Origin: Agrypnia vestita
Taxonomy: Eukaryota; Arthropoda; Insecta; Trichoptera; Phryganeidae
Assembly: GCA_016648135.1 (NCBI GenBank)
Contig: JADDOH010023089.1
Coordinates: forward strand, 62,001-126,000
Direction: 5' to 3'
DNA length: 64,000 nucleotides
How positions within the stretch are numbered: position 1 is the first letter of the stretch; each line of letters opens with the position of its first letter. The notes below the pieces were generated by a model. That model did not search any database. It saw only the letters and a list, made by a program, of their open reading frames with translations, and had not been told where the DNA came from. This document shows positions 42,832 to 55,023 of this stretch, in pieces. Both the position numbers and the translations under genes were made by a program.

Positions 42832-43890
42832 CCGTTTCCCCGCAGGGATATGGAGAGAGGATAGAACGCAATTTTATTCTAACTTGGCACACCAATTTTG
42901 CTCCGGCTATATTCATACATCTTCTTATACAAGTTCTACGGTTATTGAGGCTTTTAACGGGGCCATCCTCAAATACTTTTAGTATCTGATTGTACCAGGT
43001 TTTTCACCGATGCCCTCTAATCCTGTTGCCTTCAACACTCACCGCATATATTTTCTTAACCATCTTTTCCTCGCTCACACGTTCTACATGATCAAATCAT
43101 CTCAGTACTCCTTTCTTTATTCTATCTATCACACTACAGCCAGTATTATATTCACTTCTAATTTGTTCAATCCTCATTCCATCGACCAAAGATTTTTCAC
43201 GCAATCGCTTTAGTAACCGCATTTCCACCGCGTTCAGTCTACTTTCATTCCTTTTTTTGCCAATTCCAGGATTCATTTCCATACATCAGAGTTGGCACTA
43301 GAACGCCATTATGTACCGCAACCTTGCTTCTTTTGACGGGTTCTTATTGGCCTTAATGGCATTCAGAGCAACATTTACTTTGTTACCTGCAGTCGCTCTC
43401 CTTTCGATATCTTTCTCCGTCTCTACTAAACATACTTTCCAAGTAGGTACACAAACTCATTCCTTGTTCTAAGCATTCGTTGTTTACAATTACATGAAAC
43501 TTAGTTATTCTTTCTTCTCTCTCGAACACCATCACTTTCGATTTGCTGAAATTCATCACAATTTCACTCTGCATGCATACATTGGACATCCTAGACACCA
43601 CTGAATATCAGCTTCACTGTTAGCCACTAATGCTGCATGGTCTGCGTTTAGTAAACAGGATATGGTGAGCCCGTCCATTTTCGCTCCTACTTCTAGTTCC
43701 TTCAGTTCTTTCATACAATTATCCATATACAGATTGAAAAGGCATGGTGACATTACGCATCCCTGTTTTACACCTTTTGTAATATCGAACCATGATGTGA
43801 ATGTCCCATTATTTTTAAATGTCCTCCACTTTAATTGATACCAGAAGAGATTACGTTTATTTTTATTTCTGCATCTGGTACCTAACACTA
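42832..43890 (-). pseudogene. Non-LTR retrotransposon RT fragment, decayed
   Basis: Minus-strand pieces in order: WFDITKGVKQGCVMSPCLFN (RT motif with QGC..SP..F), MDNCMKELKELEVG, LLNADHAALVANS where the catalytic Y-A-D-D has become N-A-D-H, FSKSKVMVFEREERI, and ESRLNAVEMRLLKRL. These match the insect endonuclease/RT LINE type with 'NVSKTKVMVF' and 'NAVEMRSLR'. The three frames and the mutated active site make it dead, and its N-terminal part is missing. Confidence 0.82.
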
Positions 43891-45419
43891 AAAATAGAAT
43901 AAAAAATCAAATTTGCGGAAGAAAATAGTTGGCATGTTATTGTAACGCATTCATAATGTATGTGGAAGTCATTCTACTACAGTAGGTACTACTACTACTA
44001 CACAACACAAGAGTAACTACTTATTTACTTCACGCTCTGTTCTCACTGAGGTCAGGATCCTCGACTCAAAACTCTTTCTCTAGACATTGTGCTGCCCTTA
44101 TGCAATCTAGAAAATGCCGCGTTTATACGTACAAACGTAATAATTTACGTAAAATATTACATTTTGTAAGCAGCTGTATTGGATAAGAAGCCTCACAGCC
44201 ACCTACCGACATAACTCTCGACATTAAGCTCATTGTTTTCGGTTCCAACATACGTTTTAGATTTCTTCGAATATTGTTTTTTTTTTGCATTGCATCCAAT
44301 GCAATGTGTCGGAAATTTCATCATGAAAATAAAATATTAAAGTATTTCAGATTTTTTTATTTTAAGTTCGCCGCCCCTTGGAAAAGCCACCCTGAGAATT
44401 AGTCTTCTTTGCCTATTTATTGATTATGGACGTCCCTGAGAGTAATTACCTATGAGTGATAATATTAAAGTTGGGTATTTGAACATGACATAAATTGTTA
44501 TGTGAGAACCAATGTATTATTTTTATATATTTTTATTCATCCTCTTTTTTAATGTATCTGTGTACCTACTATTTTGTATCTATATTGTAATTTTCTATAT
44601 TTATACGGCGGATCGAATCTTACACACATACACACGCAACGGATTAAGACCTAGTGACCGACATTTTGTACCCCACCTCCCAGCCCTACGATAAAAATTT
44701 ACGTAACATATATTTTTAATTTATTTCAAAATATGCATATACGTAATATATTCGATGAAGATTTATCTGTATAATTTTATATTCTCTTTGAATGATTGTA
44801 AAACTGTATCGTGCGTGGATCTCCAAGGTCGCAGGCCCCACAGGGGCGTGCCTAACGTGTTTTTACGGTAAATCGCTACAGCACACACACACGATTTCGC
44901 TGGAATAAACTAGTTATCGTTAATAGCAGGAAGCAATTTATTACCAAGGCATCAAATAAGAAAAGTAGATTACCACAGTACCACCCAACAAAACAAATTA
45001 ACAAAAAATAATCGTCCAATCAGATATACCTATTATTATTTATGTCGTTTAAAATTCCCGCGATGCACGTGCCAACTGGCCTCTGATTTTATAGCTACGG
45101 AGGATTTCGCCACCCTGGCGACGAAAATTACTTACTTCTCTGCTCTTTTTCTGTGGAAAGCTAATTTTCAGTACTTGTTTCGCGATGACAAACTTTATTA
45201 ATGTTCGAATAACAATAAGTATATAAAATTACATAATCTGAGGTTCTACTTTTAAAGATAACAATTTTTTAAAATTTTATGACATTTTCGAATTTTGTTT
45301 AGTTTAACGATTTTTATTCGTGTCTATAATATATTTCGCCATATACAATGTTTGCTCACGGTAGTATTTCTTTTTTATTAGTGATGCAACGAATACGAAT
45401 ATTCGCCGAATAGTAGATA

Positions 45420-45554
45420 CAATTGCCGGCCAACTTCTTGAAATTCTTTGACGTGGTGGGGGAATGCGCAGAAGACAAAATTTGGCTCTCTTTGGTGAAT
45501 GCGCAAACTTCCCCCCACTACGCCGTAAAATTTCAAGATGTTTGCCGGCTACTG
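45420..45554. mobile_element. 135-bp TA-flanked MITE, GCCGGCAAAC type, copy 2
   Basis: The ends are CAATTGCCGGCCAACTTCTT and, inverted, CAGTAGCCGGCAAACATCTT, with TA on both sides. It is a near copy of 40434-40576, 8 bp shorter in the middle. Confidence 0.85.
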
Positions 45555-46045
45555 TATTTACCAAATATTCGTATTCGCTGAATATCATCACGAATATTAA
45601 AAACAAACTATTTATAACTGAACGCAACGCAAATTACGGTTTGGGTGTGCACCGTGTATCTGAACACACCTACACACTATTATCGGGGATTCCCCTAACA
45701 TGAATGGATGATGGATTAGTTGAGTTCTCAAGTTGTCAATTGTTACACAGCATAACATGAGTTCTTACATCTAGTTTCGTTGGGTTATTAATAAGGTTAG
45801 GTGCTCATTTCATGTACTTTTTGTTTTGTAATACGTATTGTTGGTTCCATTTTACTTCCGTTGTGTGTAAAAGTGTTAACTCTTATAAAATAATTTCAAA
45901 TTAAATCTAATTACATTGCAAAAAACTGGCCTAGAAATATTTTTCATTAAAGCCGTCTACTTCTCGCACATAACATCCCTTCTGCGAGAATTGTACTGGC
46001 TTCGTTTTCCTGCGAGAGTAGAGTTAGTAGAGAGAGAGTAGAGTT

Positions 46046-46510
46046 TATGGCGCCTCTGTATCTTCAGCAGCTCTGTATTCCAGACAAAATAAATGGAAGA
46101 CGTCAAACTATCAGGTCAACGTCTACTTCAGCGGTTGGAAGGGTTGTGGAATCGGCAAGTCAGTTCCAGAAAACTAGGTTCAGCGAACGGGCATTTGCGG
46201 TGGCGGGCCCCAAAGCGTAGAACTCTTGCCCTCCCTAATAAGAAACACGGATACAGAGACTTTGTTTAAGAAAATACTTTAAACGCACCTGTTTACAAAA
46301 TCTTTCACAGAACCTTTTTAATATTCGTTGTTTTCTTTTACTATTTTTGTTTTGAGCTGCTTTTCTTTCTCTTTTCTTTTTCATTTTATTATTCATTTTG
46401 TTATTCTATGATTTTATAGTAAGTAAGAGTTTTGCGTGTAAAGCGCCCTTGAGGTGGAATTTTCACAAAAATGGCACTATATAAATAATACAATATTATT
46501 ATTATTACTA
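46046..46510 (+). pseudogene. 3' end of an L2/CR1-like LINE
   Basis: The frame APLYLQQLCIPDKINGRR continues to TRFSERAFAVAGPKA, then a TAG where the family has Trp (A-W-N-S-L-P), so one change made a stop. FKK-type residues follow, then a 3'UTR with GGCACTATATAAATAA and ATTATTATTATT, the microsatellite tail of these elements. Confidence 0.75.
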
Positions 46511-46770
46511 GTCGCCTCAGAAAGATTATTTTCGACCACTGGGAATGTACAACGGATAAAAGAAATCGCCTAACGGATAAAAGAATGCCTGAGAAGTTAC
46601 AAATGTTGTGCTTTTTGAAGAATATTTTGCCGGTGGTAAATATTAATTATTAAATTTCCTAGTAAAAAAATAAGAGGTGTATTATTTATTACCTTGTTGA
46701 ATTATTCGTATTCGCCGAATAGTAGATTTGATATTTGTATTCGTATTCGTAGGTAGTCGTGAAAGTAGTA

Positions 46771-48997
46771 CTATTTTTTATACATTGTACAGAAAACAGT
46801 TAAAAGGGCAAATGCGAATTTTTTCGTAGATTAAATTTTCATTTTCAGAGATTTTAATTTTAACTCCTAAACATTTTCATTTTCATGGACGAAAATAAAG
46901 ATTTTATTCCACATCTTAGTTATTTTGTTAATTATTAAAATTCGATTATTAAAATATTCAGATTATTAAAATCTGAAATTTTAAATCGTTTAAATAGTCT
47001 AAAATTTAAACTATTTTTATGCATTGTTTGTCATTTTTTGCAAAATATATTTAAATACGGATGAGTATATTTGTAAATCATTAAATGTGTGATTTTTATT
47101 TCATTGTGTGCTTTTAATTTCTGACATATCCCATACTTAACCACACAACCTTATTTACTATAGAAGGTCTCCATATTCTATTTCAATTGGAGAGAGAAGA
47201 TCGAATTTATGTGACAATATTCGTCACGGTCGACATAATTTCTTTCAACTTTTCGCTGGAAATATGAGGACGTATAGATCAACCGCTGAGAGCTTTGGTA
47301 TGGTCATCTCACTGTGTTGTCATTTGTCTTCTTCTTTTATATGAAGCCAATGGTAATATATATTTTTCATACAAAATCTTTCGGCAGTTGACCTACATAG
47401 AGCTTTCTTGATGAATAATACAATGAATAGATACATTTGGTCGTTCAAGATATTTTTTAAAACAGTTGAATGAAACCAATATTTTTGCAGATTATTGCAG
47501 CTGCTCCATCGTAACAGAAATATTATATTATTTACATTACCATATTTATTTATTTTACAATAAAGTACAAAATATTTTTTGCTGCTGTGAAATACACTTT
47601 ATTATAGAATTTTAGAGATTTAATAAAACTGTGTATCAGTGCTTTCATCCAAACATAAATATTGAATTTAAATTTATGCATTTTATAACTTATAGGTGCT
47701 ACTGTAAAAAAATTAATGATTTGCTATTAAATCACTGAATTTTTATTGTTATTCTCTATGCCGAGCCACTAAAATAATGATCACCTCGTGGTACCGTGGT
47801 AAAAAAAATCGCGAGTGTATTCATGTACGCGGGGTAGAAGTTATATTTCTTTGGCGTGATTGTGACGATTAATATTTACTATTAACCTATTGGTTAAAAT
47901 ATATATTAATATAATACGACGTCTAGGGAGAAGATATATGTAATTGATAACACTTAAATATATTAAATATATATAAATAAAAATAAATATATATTTGTTT
48001 TTGAAGTGGTACAAATGGCCAGTTCAGAACAGTAATCCAAGTAGCATTTTTCGCAAAACTAAGCTAAGTCACATTTTGGACTCTTTGGGTGTGAAGTAAA
48101 CGAAATTTTTTGTACGAAAGTAATTCAAGTGCTATTCAGTATTTTTTTAACAAACTCCTTTTTTTGACATTTCTGTTTTGTGTTAAAATTGTATTTTTTT
48201 TACTGCAAATGTTTTGTGAATGTATAATAACAAAATGCTCTTTGGATCTCTTCTGTTCTAAACTAGCCAAATGTAACAATTGGTTTGTAAAAATAAGAGA
48301 TAAATTTCTTCGAATCTATGTCTCATGACGATTCGAAGACATTTATCGCCGCAGCATCGCAGGCATACGATGCGACGAATCAAAAGACGTGTGCCTACTC
48401 AAAAAAATCCAAGTTCCTATCCACTTTCATGTTTTATCAATTTTCAACCTAAAACGGTTCCGTATTCAAAATTTTCGAAACTATACAACTTTGACAGCCG
48501 CATTGAATGTCGAATGAATTATTGTGTTTTTTTGTTTTGAGAACGAATATCTAACAATTGAGTCGTTTTTGAAAAAACATCGACATGAAATCCTATACAC
48601 CTTAAATCGTAATTCAATAAACAGTTCTAATTTTCAATTTAATAACCAATCATTCGTCAGCTTTTGAATTGAACATCTTTATGATTGGTATTCGATTCAA
48701 TACATTATGTACATTACTGGAACACTAATTTCAAGTGGATACATTTTGACGGGTTAATGGATGCATGCGCATTTCGTGGACTCGCATTCCCGCTACATGC
48801 TGCTTCCCGCTACACACATTCCCGCTACACTTCCGTTGCTATAAAAATTTTACCCTCAATACGCCAAAAGTTCTTTAAAAAAAGCCAACTTCAAAAAGAA
48901 CAAACTTTGAGGTCGCTTTTCCTCAACGTCAGAAAAATTTTCATTCAAAATTGTAAAAAATAATTATTTTTTTATTTTAAATTCGTTAATCTTCTTG
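46771..48997. other. No recognised feature
   Basis: AT-rich sequence. Open frames at 48110-48328, 48325-48540 and 48685-48963 carry no motif I know. CATTCCCGCTACA occurs three times in slightly varied form near 48788-48830. Confidence 0.45.
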
Positions 48998-49190
48998 ATT
49001 GTTGATATTTTCGTCAGTGTCCTAAAATTTTCTACTCAAATAAAGATGCTCAATTGAAATATGATATTATCATCAGTGTCGGAATTTTTTCTACTTTTTC
49101 GTTTTTTTTTACGGAAAATTTTCTATTCAAATAAAGATGCTTAATTCAAATATGATATTTTCATCAGTGCCCGAATATTTTCAAATATAA
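48998..49190. repeat. Two-copy tandem duplication, ~107-bp period
   Basis: AAATAAAGATGCTCAATTGA ... ATCATCAGTGTC is repeated as AAATAAAGATGCTTAATTCA ... TTCATCAGTGCC, with a partial third start upstream. Confidence 0.75.
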
Positions 49191-49314
49191 GTAATAATGC
49201 AATAATGTTCAAGCTCCATTCTTGTTAAAACAAACCCACTCCTCAAAAGTAATCAGGTATATGAATTTTTATTTATTAAAAATTTTTATATTATTTAATT
49301 TTCATAAGAACATA

Positions 49315-49699
49315 CAGGTGTGACAAAGTCAGCCCACAATACTTTACAGGTGGATTCCTGCCTTGATTATGGGTCGAAAATGTTGGTGCAATCATGACCT
49401 AAGGTCAATATTATGGAGGTATGCGACATCAAAGTTTGCATTTTTTTCAATATTTCTGACTTATTTTTTGCAAAACGTTGGACTATCATTACAGTAACTT
49501 TTTTTGCAAGGTTTTTATCATTTTATTCGACTTGTATTAAAGCAATATAATAAAGTTAGTTAGTTCAATAAACTTTGATATTGCATATCTCCATAACTAT
49601 CAATATTAGGTCATGGTTGCTTGAACATTTTCGATTCATGATCAAGGCAGGAATCCACCGATAACGATTTGTGGACTAGAATAGCTCTGTTCCACCCTG
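49315..49699. mobile_element. 385-bp TA-flanked MITE, CAGGGTG type
   Basis: TA flanks both sides; the ends are CAGGTGTGACAAAGTC and, inverted, CAGGGTGGAACAGAGC. Internal inverted blocks GTGGATTCCTGCCTTGAT / ATCAAGGCAGGAATCCAC form the sub-terminal repeats. Relatives are at 62242-62684, 39850 and 1898. Confidence 0.75.
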
Positions 49700-49879
49700 T
49701 ATTATTATTATCTTGGATTTTACGTCGGATATTCAGTATCGCGCGTGAAAGGATGACATATATGAATGTATATTTAAAATGATTATGTCACGAACCTTCA
49801 TAAATATAAAAAAAGTTTATAAAATAATATAACTGCTTCATTTCTCTATAAAAAATATATAAAAAAAACCTCAAAGTTC

Positions 49880-49963
49880 TGTCAGGTGTGGGGTTCGAAC
49901 CCACGCTCCCTTTCGGGAACCAGAGCTTAAATCTGGCGCCTTAGACCACTCGGCCAACCTGAC
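49880..49963 (-). tRNA. tRNA-Leu (UAA)
   Basis: The minus strand folds as a complete class II tRNA. The acceptor stem GTCAGGT pairs with ACCTGAC, with discriminator A. The D arm follows; the anticodon arm is CCAGA-TTTAAGC-TCTGG with anticodon TAA; a long variable arm (CCCGAAAGGG) and T arm GTGGG-TTCGAAC-CCCAC complete it. No intron. A run of eight T at 49868-49861 on the minus strand is the Pol III terminator. It should decode UUA leucine codons. Confidence 0.96.
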
Positions 49964-50249
49964 GATTGAGAGCGCTCTCACTATAGCAGCATAAGTACAA
50001 AAGTCTAATAAATTTTTACCACCGCTGCAAAAGGTCCTGCATATCATATTTCTATGGCAACCGGATTTCACAAAAAAATATTTTTCAATGTAATGTAAAA
50101 TATCCGGGAAAATGTCAAGTAACGAAAAAATTTTTTTGTTATTTTGTCATATTTATGGTATTGAATTGAAATGAATATAATAAACTAAAATCTTCATGAA
50201 CACTCATACATATTTTAAACTACTGTAATTAAACATTAATTTAGAAAGG

Positions 50250-50473
50250 AAGTTGACAGCAGCGTCTGCTCGATTCATGTTCATAAATTCACGTTCATTT
50301 TCATTCCAAATCCAAAGGTCACTTAGGTAATCGGCCGTCAGCCGTCGGCTGTCACTGTTTTGTCCTGTGCCCCGTACCGATTGTGAAATGTGCGTTTGAA
50401 CAAACTATCGTTGAACAATTAAGTTTTCATTATTTCTCTAGTAAAAGATCAATAGATTATTTGAGTGTAAATC
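50250..50473 (+). promoter_or_regulatory. Upstream region and 5'UTR of NUDT8
   Basis: The 220 bases before the ATG are richer in GC than flanking DNA, with CGGCCGTCAGCCGTCGGCTG near 50331. No TATA box is clear. The tRNA gene is divergent, about 0.5 kb upstream. Confidence 0.35.
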
Positions 50474-51151
50474 ATGGCAACCAAAAATTGTTTATCCGCT
50501 GCTAACATTTTGTCCCCAGTCACTCGGGAACGCTGTATGAAAGCCTTTAAACAGTTTCCGCCGGCATTACAGTTCTCCGTCACAACCGACAAGACCGCTG
50601 GTGTGTTAGTGCCAATGTGTATCTCCGGCGGAGAGATGTCGTTGCTGTACACCTTGCGCTCCGCGGACCTTACGAGCCACGCGGGTCACGTGTCTTTTCC
50701 CGGGGGAAAATTCGATTTAGAGGACAAGAATTTAGTAACGACAGCCCTCAGAGAAACCGAAGAAGAATTAGGAATACCTAGAGAGATGATCGACGTTTGG
50801 GGTGAAGGCAACTATTACCCCAGCAGAAATTTTGATATAGCGGTAACTCCCGTCGTAGGGTTCATTAAAAATTTCGATTCCATTAAGTTGCAAACGAATC
50901 CATCTGAAGTTGAAGAAGCATTTACCGTTTCATTGAAAAGACTATCTGATCCGCAATATTTCAAGTTTACCTCTTTCAAGAATGGATGGACATTACCTGT
51001 GTACACGGGAGGTCCCCATAAGATCTGGGGCTTGACATCAACAATCACTCATTTATTTTTATCCTGCTTGCTACCCGAAGAAGCTTACCCGATGAGGTTT
51101 CAGCACTTGAAAATCCCGGATGGTTTGAATCCAAGTAAAAGCAAATTATAA
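50474..51151 (+). CDS. Nudt8: Nudix hydrolase, NUDT8-type CoA diphosphatase
   Basis: A single-exon frame of 225 residues starts at an ATG in good context (AATCATGG). Just before the Nudix box is LLYTLRSADLTSHAGHVSFP, the CoA-pyrophosphatase (UPF0035) signature. The Nudix box is residues 77-101: GGKFDLED...ALRETEEELGI, with R-E and E-E in place for metal binding and the family's one-residue longer spacing. Human NUDT8 is of similar length. The family splits coenzyme A and its derivatives to 3',5'-ADP and phosphopantetheine; NUDT8 is mitochondrial, and an N-terminus with several basic and few acidic residues is compatible with import. NUDT7 (peroxisomal) is the alternative, but no PTS1 tail is seen (ends SKSKL, not a canonical SKL). 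It is convergent with CLIC. Confidence 0.93.
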   Translation: MATKNCLSAANILSPVTRERCMKAFKQFPPALQFSVTTDKTAGVLVPMCISGGEMSLLYTLRSADLTSHAGHVSFPGGKFDLEDKNLVTTALRETEEELGIPREMIDVWGEGNYYPSRNFDIAVTPVVGFIKNFDSIKLQTNPSEVEEAFTVSLKRLSDPQYFKFTSFKNGWTLPVYTGGPHKIWGLTSTITHLFLSCLLPEEAYPMRFQHLKIPDGLNPSKSKL

Positions 51152-51501
51152 AAACAGTAGAAAAAGACAGAGAAGCGGGAAGATTAGTGGCTGTCGCCAC
51201 GAATGTGAGGAATAATTCGCACATTTCTATATAAATACTAAACACAGTACCTACTTGTACTGTGATCGCTATTGAAATATTTATTTTCAATTATTTCAGA
51301 TTCAGATAATAGACTTATTTGTTTTTACCCCAGGTTTATTTCTGGGAGTCCCATAAACCTGGATTAGCTGGTTGAGTAATATTAGAATGGTTCATAATTC
51401 CTGGTAGAAGACCTTAAATCAAATATTTTATTACTTTTGCTGTAAGAGATTATAATCATAGTTATATAATGTAAGTTATTTCTTTCTAGTACATATTCAA
51501 A

Positions 51502-51507
51502 TAAATT
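51502..51507 (+). terminator. Poly(A) signal of NUDT8
   Basis: AATAAA 350 bases after the stop, with no earlier canonical copy that I see, followed by an A/T-rich run. Confidence 0.55.
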
Positions 51508-53584
51508 AAAATGAAAAAAAAATCTTTTTCAATATACTGAAACTGACACATAGTGGAGGAACACATATCGATTTCCTTTCAAATGCGAGTTAAGTGACAT
51601 GCAAACTTTTTGTCCTGATGGCAAATTTTTCAAATAGAAATTTCGTATTTATTTATTTTTTCTGGATTTTGCGAGATCATTTATTTATTCACTTCTTATA
51701 TACATATTGTTACAATGGCAGGTTTATTACCAGTTGGCAATTTCTTCCAATCACTTCACATAAAGAATTGAAACTGAATTTTTACAATCAAGATGTTTTT
51801 ATATGTTTCAAAAAAAGGCTATTTTTTATATGGGAATGTAGGTATGTAAGACTTTTTTTTTGGTGTTCATAGGGCTTACGACCTATTATACGAGTAGTTA
51901 GGTAAGTATGTACTGTCCGAACTATTTTAATAATATATATTTTTTTTATTAGAAATTTTTTTAAATACAAATCTTATATATTTAATACATAAAAAAAATT
52001 TAGGTACATAATTTTTTTTATCATTGTACCTCCAAAAAGAGACTAACTCTTGTGTCTGGAGAGGGAGTTACACTTTTATATAAATATATATATAAGAAGA
52101 AAAAAGTTACATAATGTGCGATAATTAATGCATTTATGTGGAAAAAACAATTTAAAAATAAACTAACAATTTAAAATGAATATAGTAAAGAGAGAATATT
52201 AATTAATTATGAGGGTTTATTTTAATGTTAATATAAACAATTTAGTTTTCCCAACAATATGCAATGCCTAAAAGCAATAACTGCCTTTGAGAATTTATTT
52301 AGTTGTGTCATTTAAAGTGGTCGTGTAATATCGAGCTTTTTACCCACCCTAAGACTGTGTTCATCCAAATTTTAAAGTCAAAAATTTTTTTTGGTCAAAT
52401 CCCAACAGAATATTGTCAACTACTTGTACTGCAAAACAGATCAATAATTTTTTTACATGTGATTCTGAACGGTTGTGATGCTAAAATGTTTTGTTATTGT
52501 GCATGATCATTTTAAATTACCTTTTCACATTTCAAATATTTTCTGCCTAGTTTATAAAATAGAGCTTCCTTTTTATGCCTTCCATCGCTCGCTTTCTCTT
52601 GCTTCAAGTTTTGCCAAATAATTTACTGACCATCGCTATTAATTGTAAAAAAAAAAATGGGTGAAAAATTACGTGATACCTTCATGTATATCATCGGCCA
52701 CTAAAAATGCTGTAGTGTCGCCAGCTTTTTCCTGTCTTTGGCCTGTAATTACGTGCAACATATACATGGATTCATGTCAAATTGAAGAAACAACAGCTAC
52801 CTTGACCATCATGCTGTTTTACACAAGGGGTAAGCAGAGGATCGAGTAACATACTCTTATCCTGACGCCACATCCACACCTAGAGTTTATTTTTATTAGA
52901 ACGTTAGTTTATATTATAGTAGAACGTTATTCTTCTAAGCATCCTCGTCGATTGTTGATATGATAATACCCAGAAATAAGCGTCAAGCATTATTATTTAT
53001 ATATCTCACCACAAATCGGATCTTGCACAGCAAGGATTGGCAGAACAATATTGTAATTTTTTTGTCGATCGTGTTAAACGTACTTATTAAACATGTAAAA
53101 TAAAAAAGGAAAAATATAAATTTTTGGCTTTATTTACTCGAGGGTTGATCTAAGAACACAAGGTTGCTAGTTGCCGAGAAATCAAACAAAAACTGTTTTC
53201 CGTGGACCTAAAAAATAGAATTGCATGCTTGGTAAACTAGCACGCTCTGGATTATAACTTCATCGGAGGCCCTTATTCCGCATTCGTCTCTAATATCAAA
53301 AAATTACCCATGTCACATAACTACATAGAACATCACATTTATGAACCTGTGCAATATTTTTCCTAATGATAATTTTTCAATAACTAATTTTTAATATGTA
53401 TCCATAATGTAATGTATATGTAATTTTATTTTTATATGTATGCGTAATCCCCGTTGGCATATAAATAAAATAAATAAATATGTACATATACTTATGTAGA
53501 TATTTGTTCTGTAATTAAAAATAAGAGTTCATTTAAATTAAAAAAAATGTAGACGACAAGTTTAAAAGTATAATATTAAAATAG
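51508..53584. other. Intergenic, no gene recognised
   Basis: AT-rich. One exon-like minus-strand stretch near 52695-52761 is discussed as a finding. CATATAAATAAAATAAATAA near 53459 looks like a retroelement tail. Confidence 0.45.
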
Positions 53585-53778
53585 AGTAGCTTGTTGGTCT
53601 TGTGGTTAGGACACTCGCCTCGTGATCCAATGGTCGCGGGTTCGAATCTCAGCCCAGACTAGCAAGTTAGTCCTATTTTCATAGCACAAGCGTTTAGCTT
53701 AGTTTGAAAATAGTAAGAATATTGATGTGACACGTATTCCGTGTTCGCATCTCTATTTATTTAAAAAAAAAAAAAAAA
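53585..53778 (+). repeat. tRNA-derived SINE
   Basis: The head GTAGCTTGTTGGTCTTGTGG carries an A-box-like part and GGTCGCGGGTTCGAATCTC a B box, 40 bases on, as in a tRNA. A tRNA-unrelated body (ACTAGCAAGTTAGTCCT) and an A16-type tail follow. It cannot fold into a full tRNA. A 5'-truncated copy is at 9831-9944, so this is a family. Confidence 0.82.
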
Positions 53779-54419
53779 TTATCTACTAATTGTATATATG
53801 TATGTATTATTGTAACATTAATCCTACTAGTTTTTTCATTATTACTTATTTATAAAAGTAATTTTGTTACAAAATATATAACAGTATTGGATTTTTTCTG
53901 ATGTGTAAAATTGCAAAAAACATTTGGCTTTATTATCAAATAACTTATTTAATTTTTTTTTGTTATTTGAATAAAATCTTTATATATTTAAAATTAAATT
54001 AAAGAATGTAAAATATGTTAAAATGAATTTTAATGGAAGATGGGATTTGCCATTAATTATTAAGGTTGGTTGTATATTTTAAATAAAATTTGTAATGAAA
54101 CTATGTTTTTCTTTTAATTTGCTACTCAGAGGAAAGCTGGGAATAAATATTAATGAACAGTTTCTGTCACATCTTCAACTTGTTGATGCTAACATTGTTT
54201 GCAGAAACTGCTAAGATGATATTACTTAGATGATACAACTAATAAAATATAGTCTTTAAGCAATCTGTACTACCCGTATTAAGACCAGCATTAAATGTGG
54301 GTGATTTGGAGCCATTGTGATTTGGGGTTTGAGCCCAAGAGAGGGGTTGAGCCATGACGTTAGGGAACTTCGACATACGAATTAAAGGCAAATGAATTGA
54401 TACATTGCCAACAAAAAAT

Positions 54420-54665
54420 GGATGATATAGGACAATGGGGGGCAAAGCTAAAACAGCGGTGGGCACGGCATCTGAGGAGACAAGACAGCAAATAGGTGAA
54501 AAAGGTTACAGAGTGGTGACCTCAGACCAGAAGCTAACTGATTTTGAAATGTAGGCAGGTCCTTGGACCGACATATAAGGGCACTAATGGCAGACAGCGG
54601 ACTCATTACACCAGCAACGTAGTCCGGGAAAGTGTATGTCCTGCACTGGACATAAACATTGATGT
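54420..54665 (+). pseudogene. LINE ORF2 C-terminal fragment
   Basis: The plus strand reads MDDIGQWGAKLKQRWARHLR then KKVTEW and later VLGPTYKG with stops between. This recalls the C-terminal 'LKWRWAGHVAR...W..KVTEWRPR' tail shared by many insect LINEs. Confidence 0.55.
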
Positions 54666-55023
54666 TTTACAATAAAAACAAAAGCATCAAAGTGTATTTT
54701 AGTATTAAATACTATTAATTTATTTACTCATATTTGATAATACATAGATAAGTGGCGCATGCGAAGAACGGTGGGCCAGTGTGCTCAGTCGTTGAAATAA
54801 CGAACTAACAGATAATTCAAAAGCGAAGATTTTAGAAAAGTTCTTATCGCAGTAGCGAAACAAAAGTGAAGCGGTTCTTTTAGTTTAAAATGTAGTATTG
54901 CGTTTCGAGCGAATAAAAATGTCAGATAAAATGTGGAAGCATAAAGGTTTATTTTACGAGTGATCAATTACGAAATACAAGTTTAGTCATTTCATTTCGA
55001 GCGAGCCACGACACGTAACAATA

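Larger units (their letters stand above)
45380..46770 (+). mobile_element. hAT element remnant with two nested insertions
   Basis: Near 46515-46640 two frames give ASERLFSTTGNV then TTDKRNRLTDKRMPEKLQ, the hAT C-terminal dimerisation region. Related ATTCG-rich ends flank it: GCAACGAATACGAATATTCG at 45385 and ATTCGTATTCGTAG near 46740. The MITE at 45420-45554 and the LINE piece at 46046-46510 are inserted within. Confidence 0.6.

Noticed and set aside
42832..43890. A functional reverse transcriptase gene
   Set aside because: The catalytic Y-A-D-D is changed to N-A-D-H and three frames are needed, so it is a dead fragment.
45464..45703. 79-codon frame overlapping the 135-bp MITE
   Set aside because: Half of it is the MITE's terminal repeat read through; the matching frame is not kept in the copy at 40434.
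53585..53660. A second tRNA gene
   Set aside because: The A and B boxes are present but the stems do not close, and the unit continues into a SINE body with an A tail and a truncated sibling at 9831.
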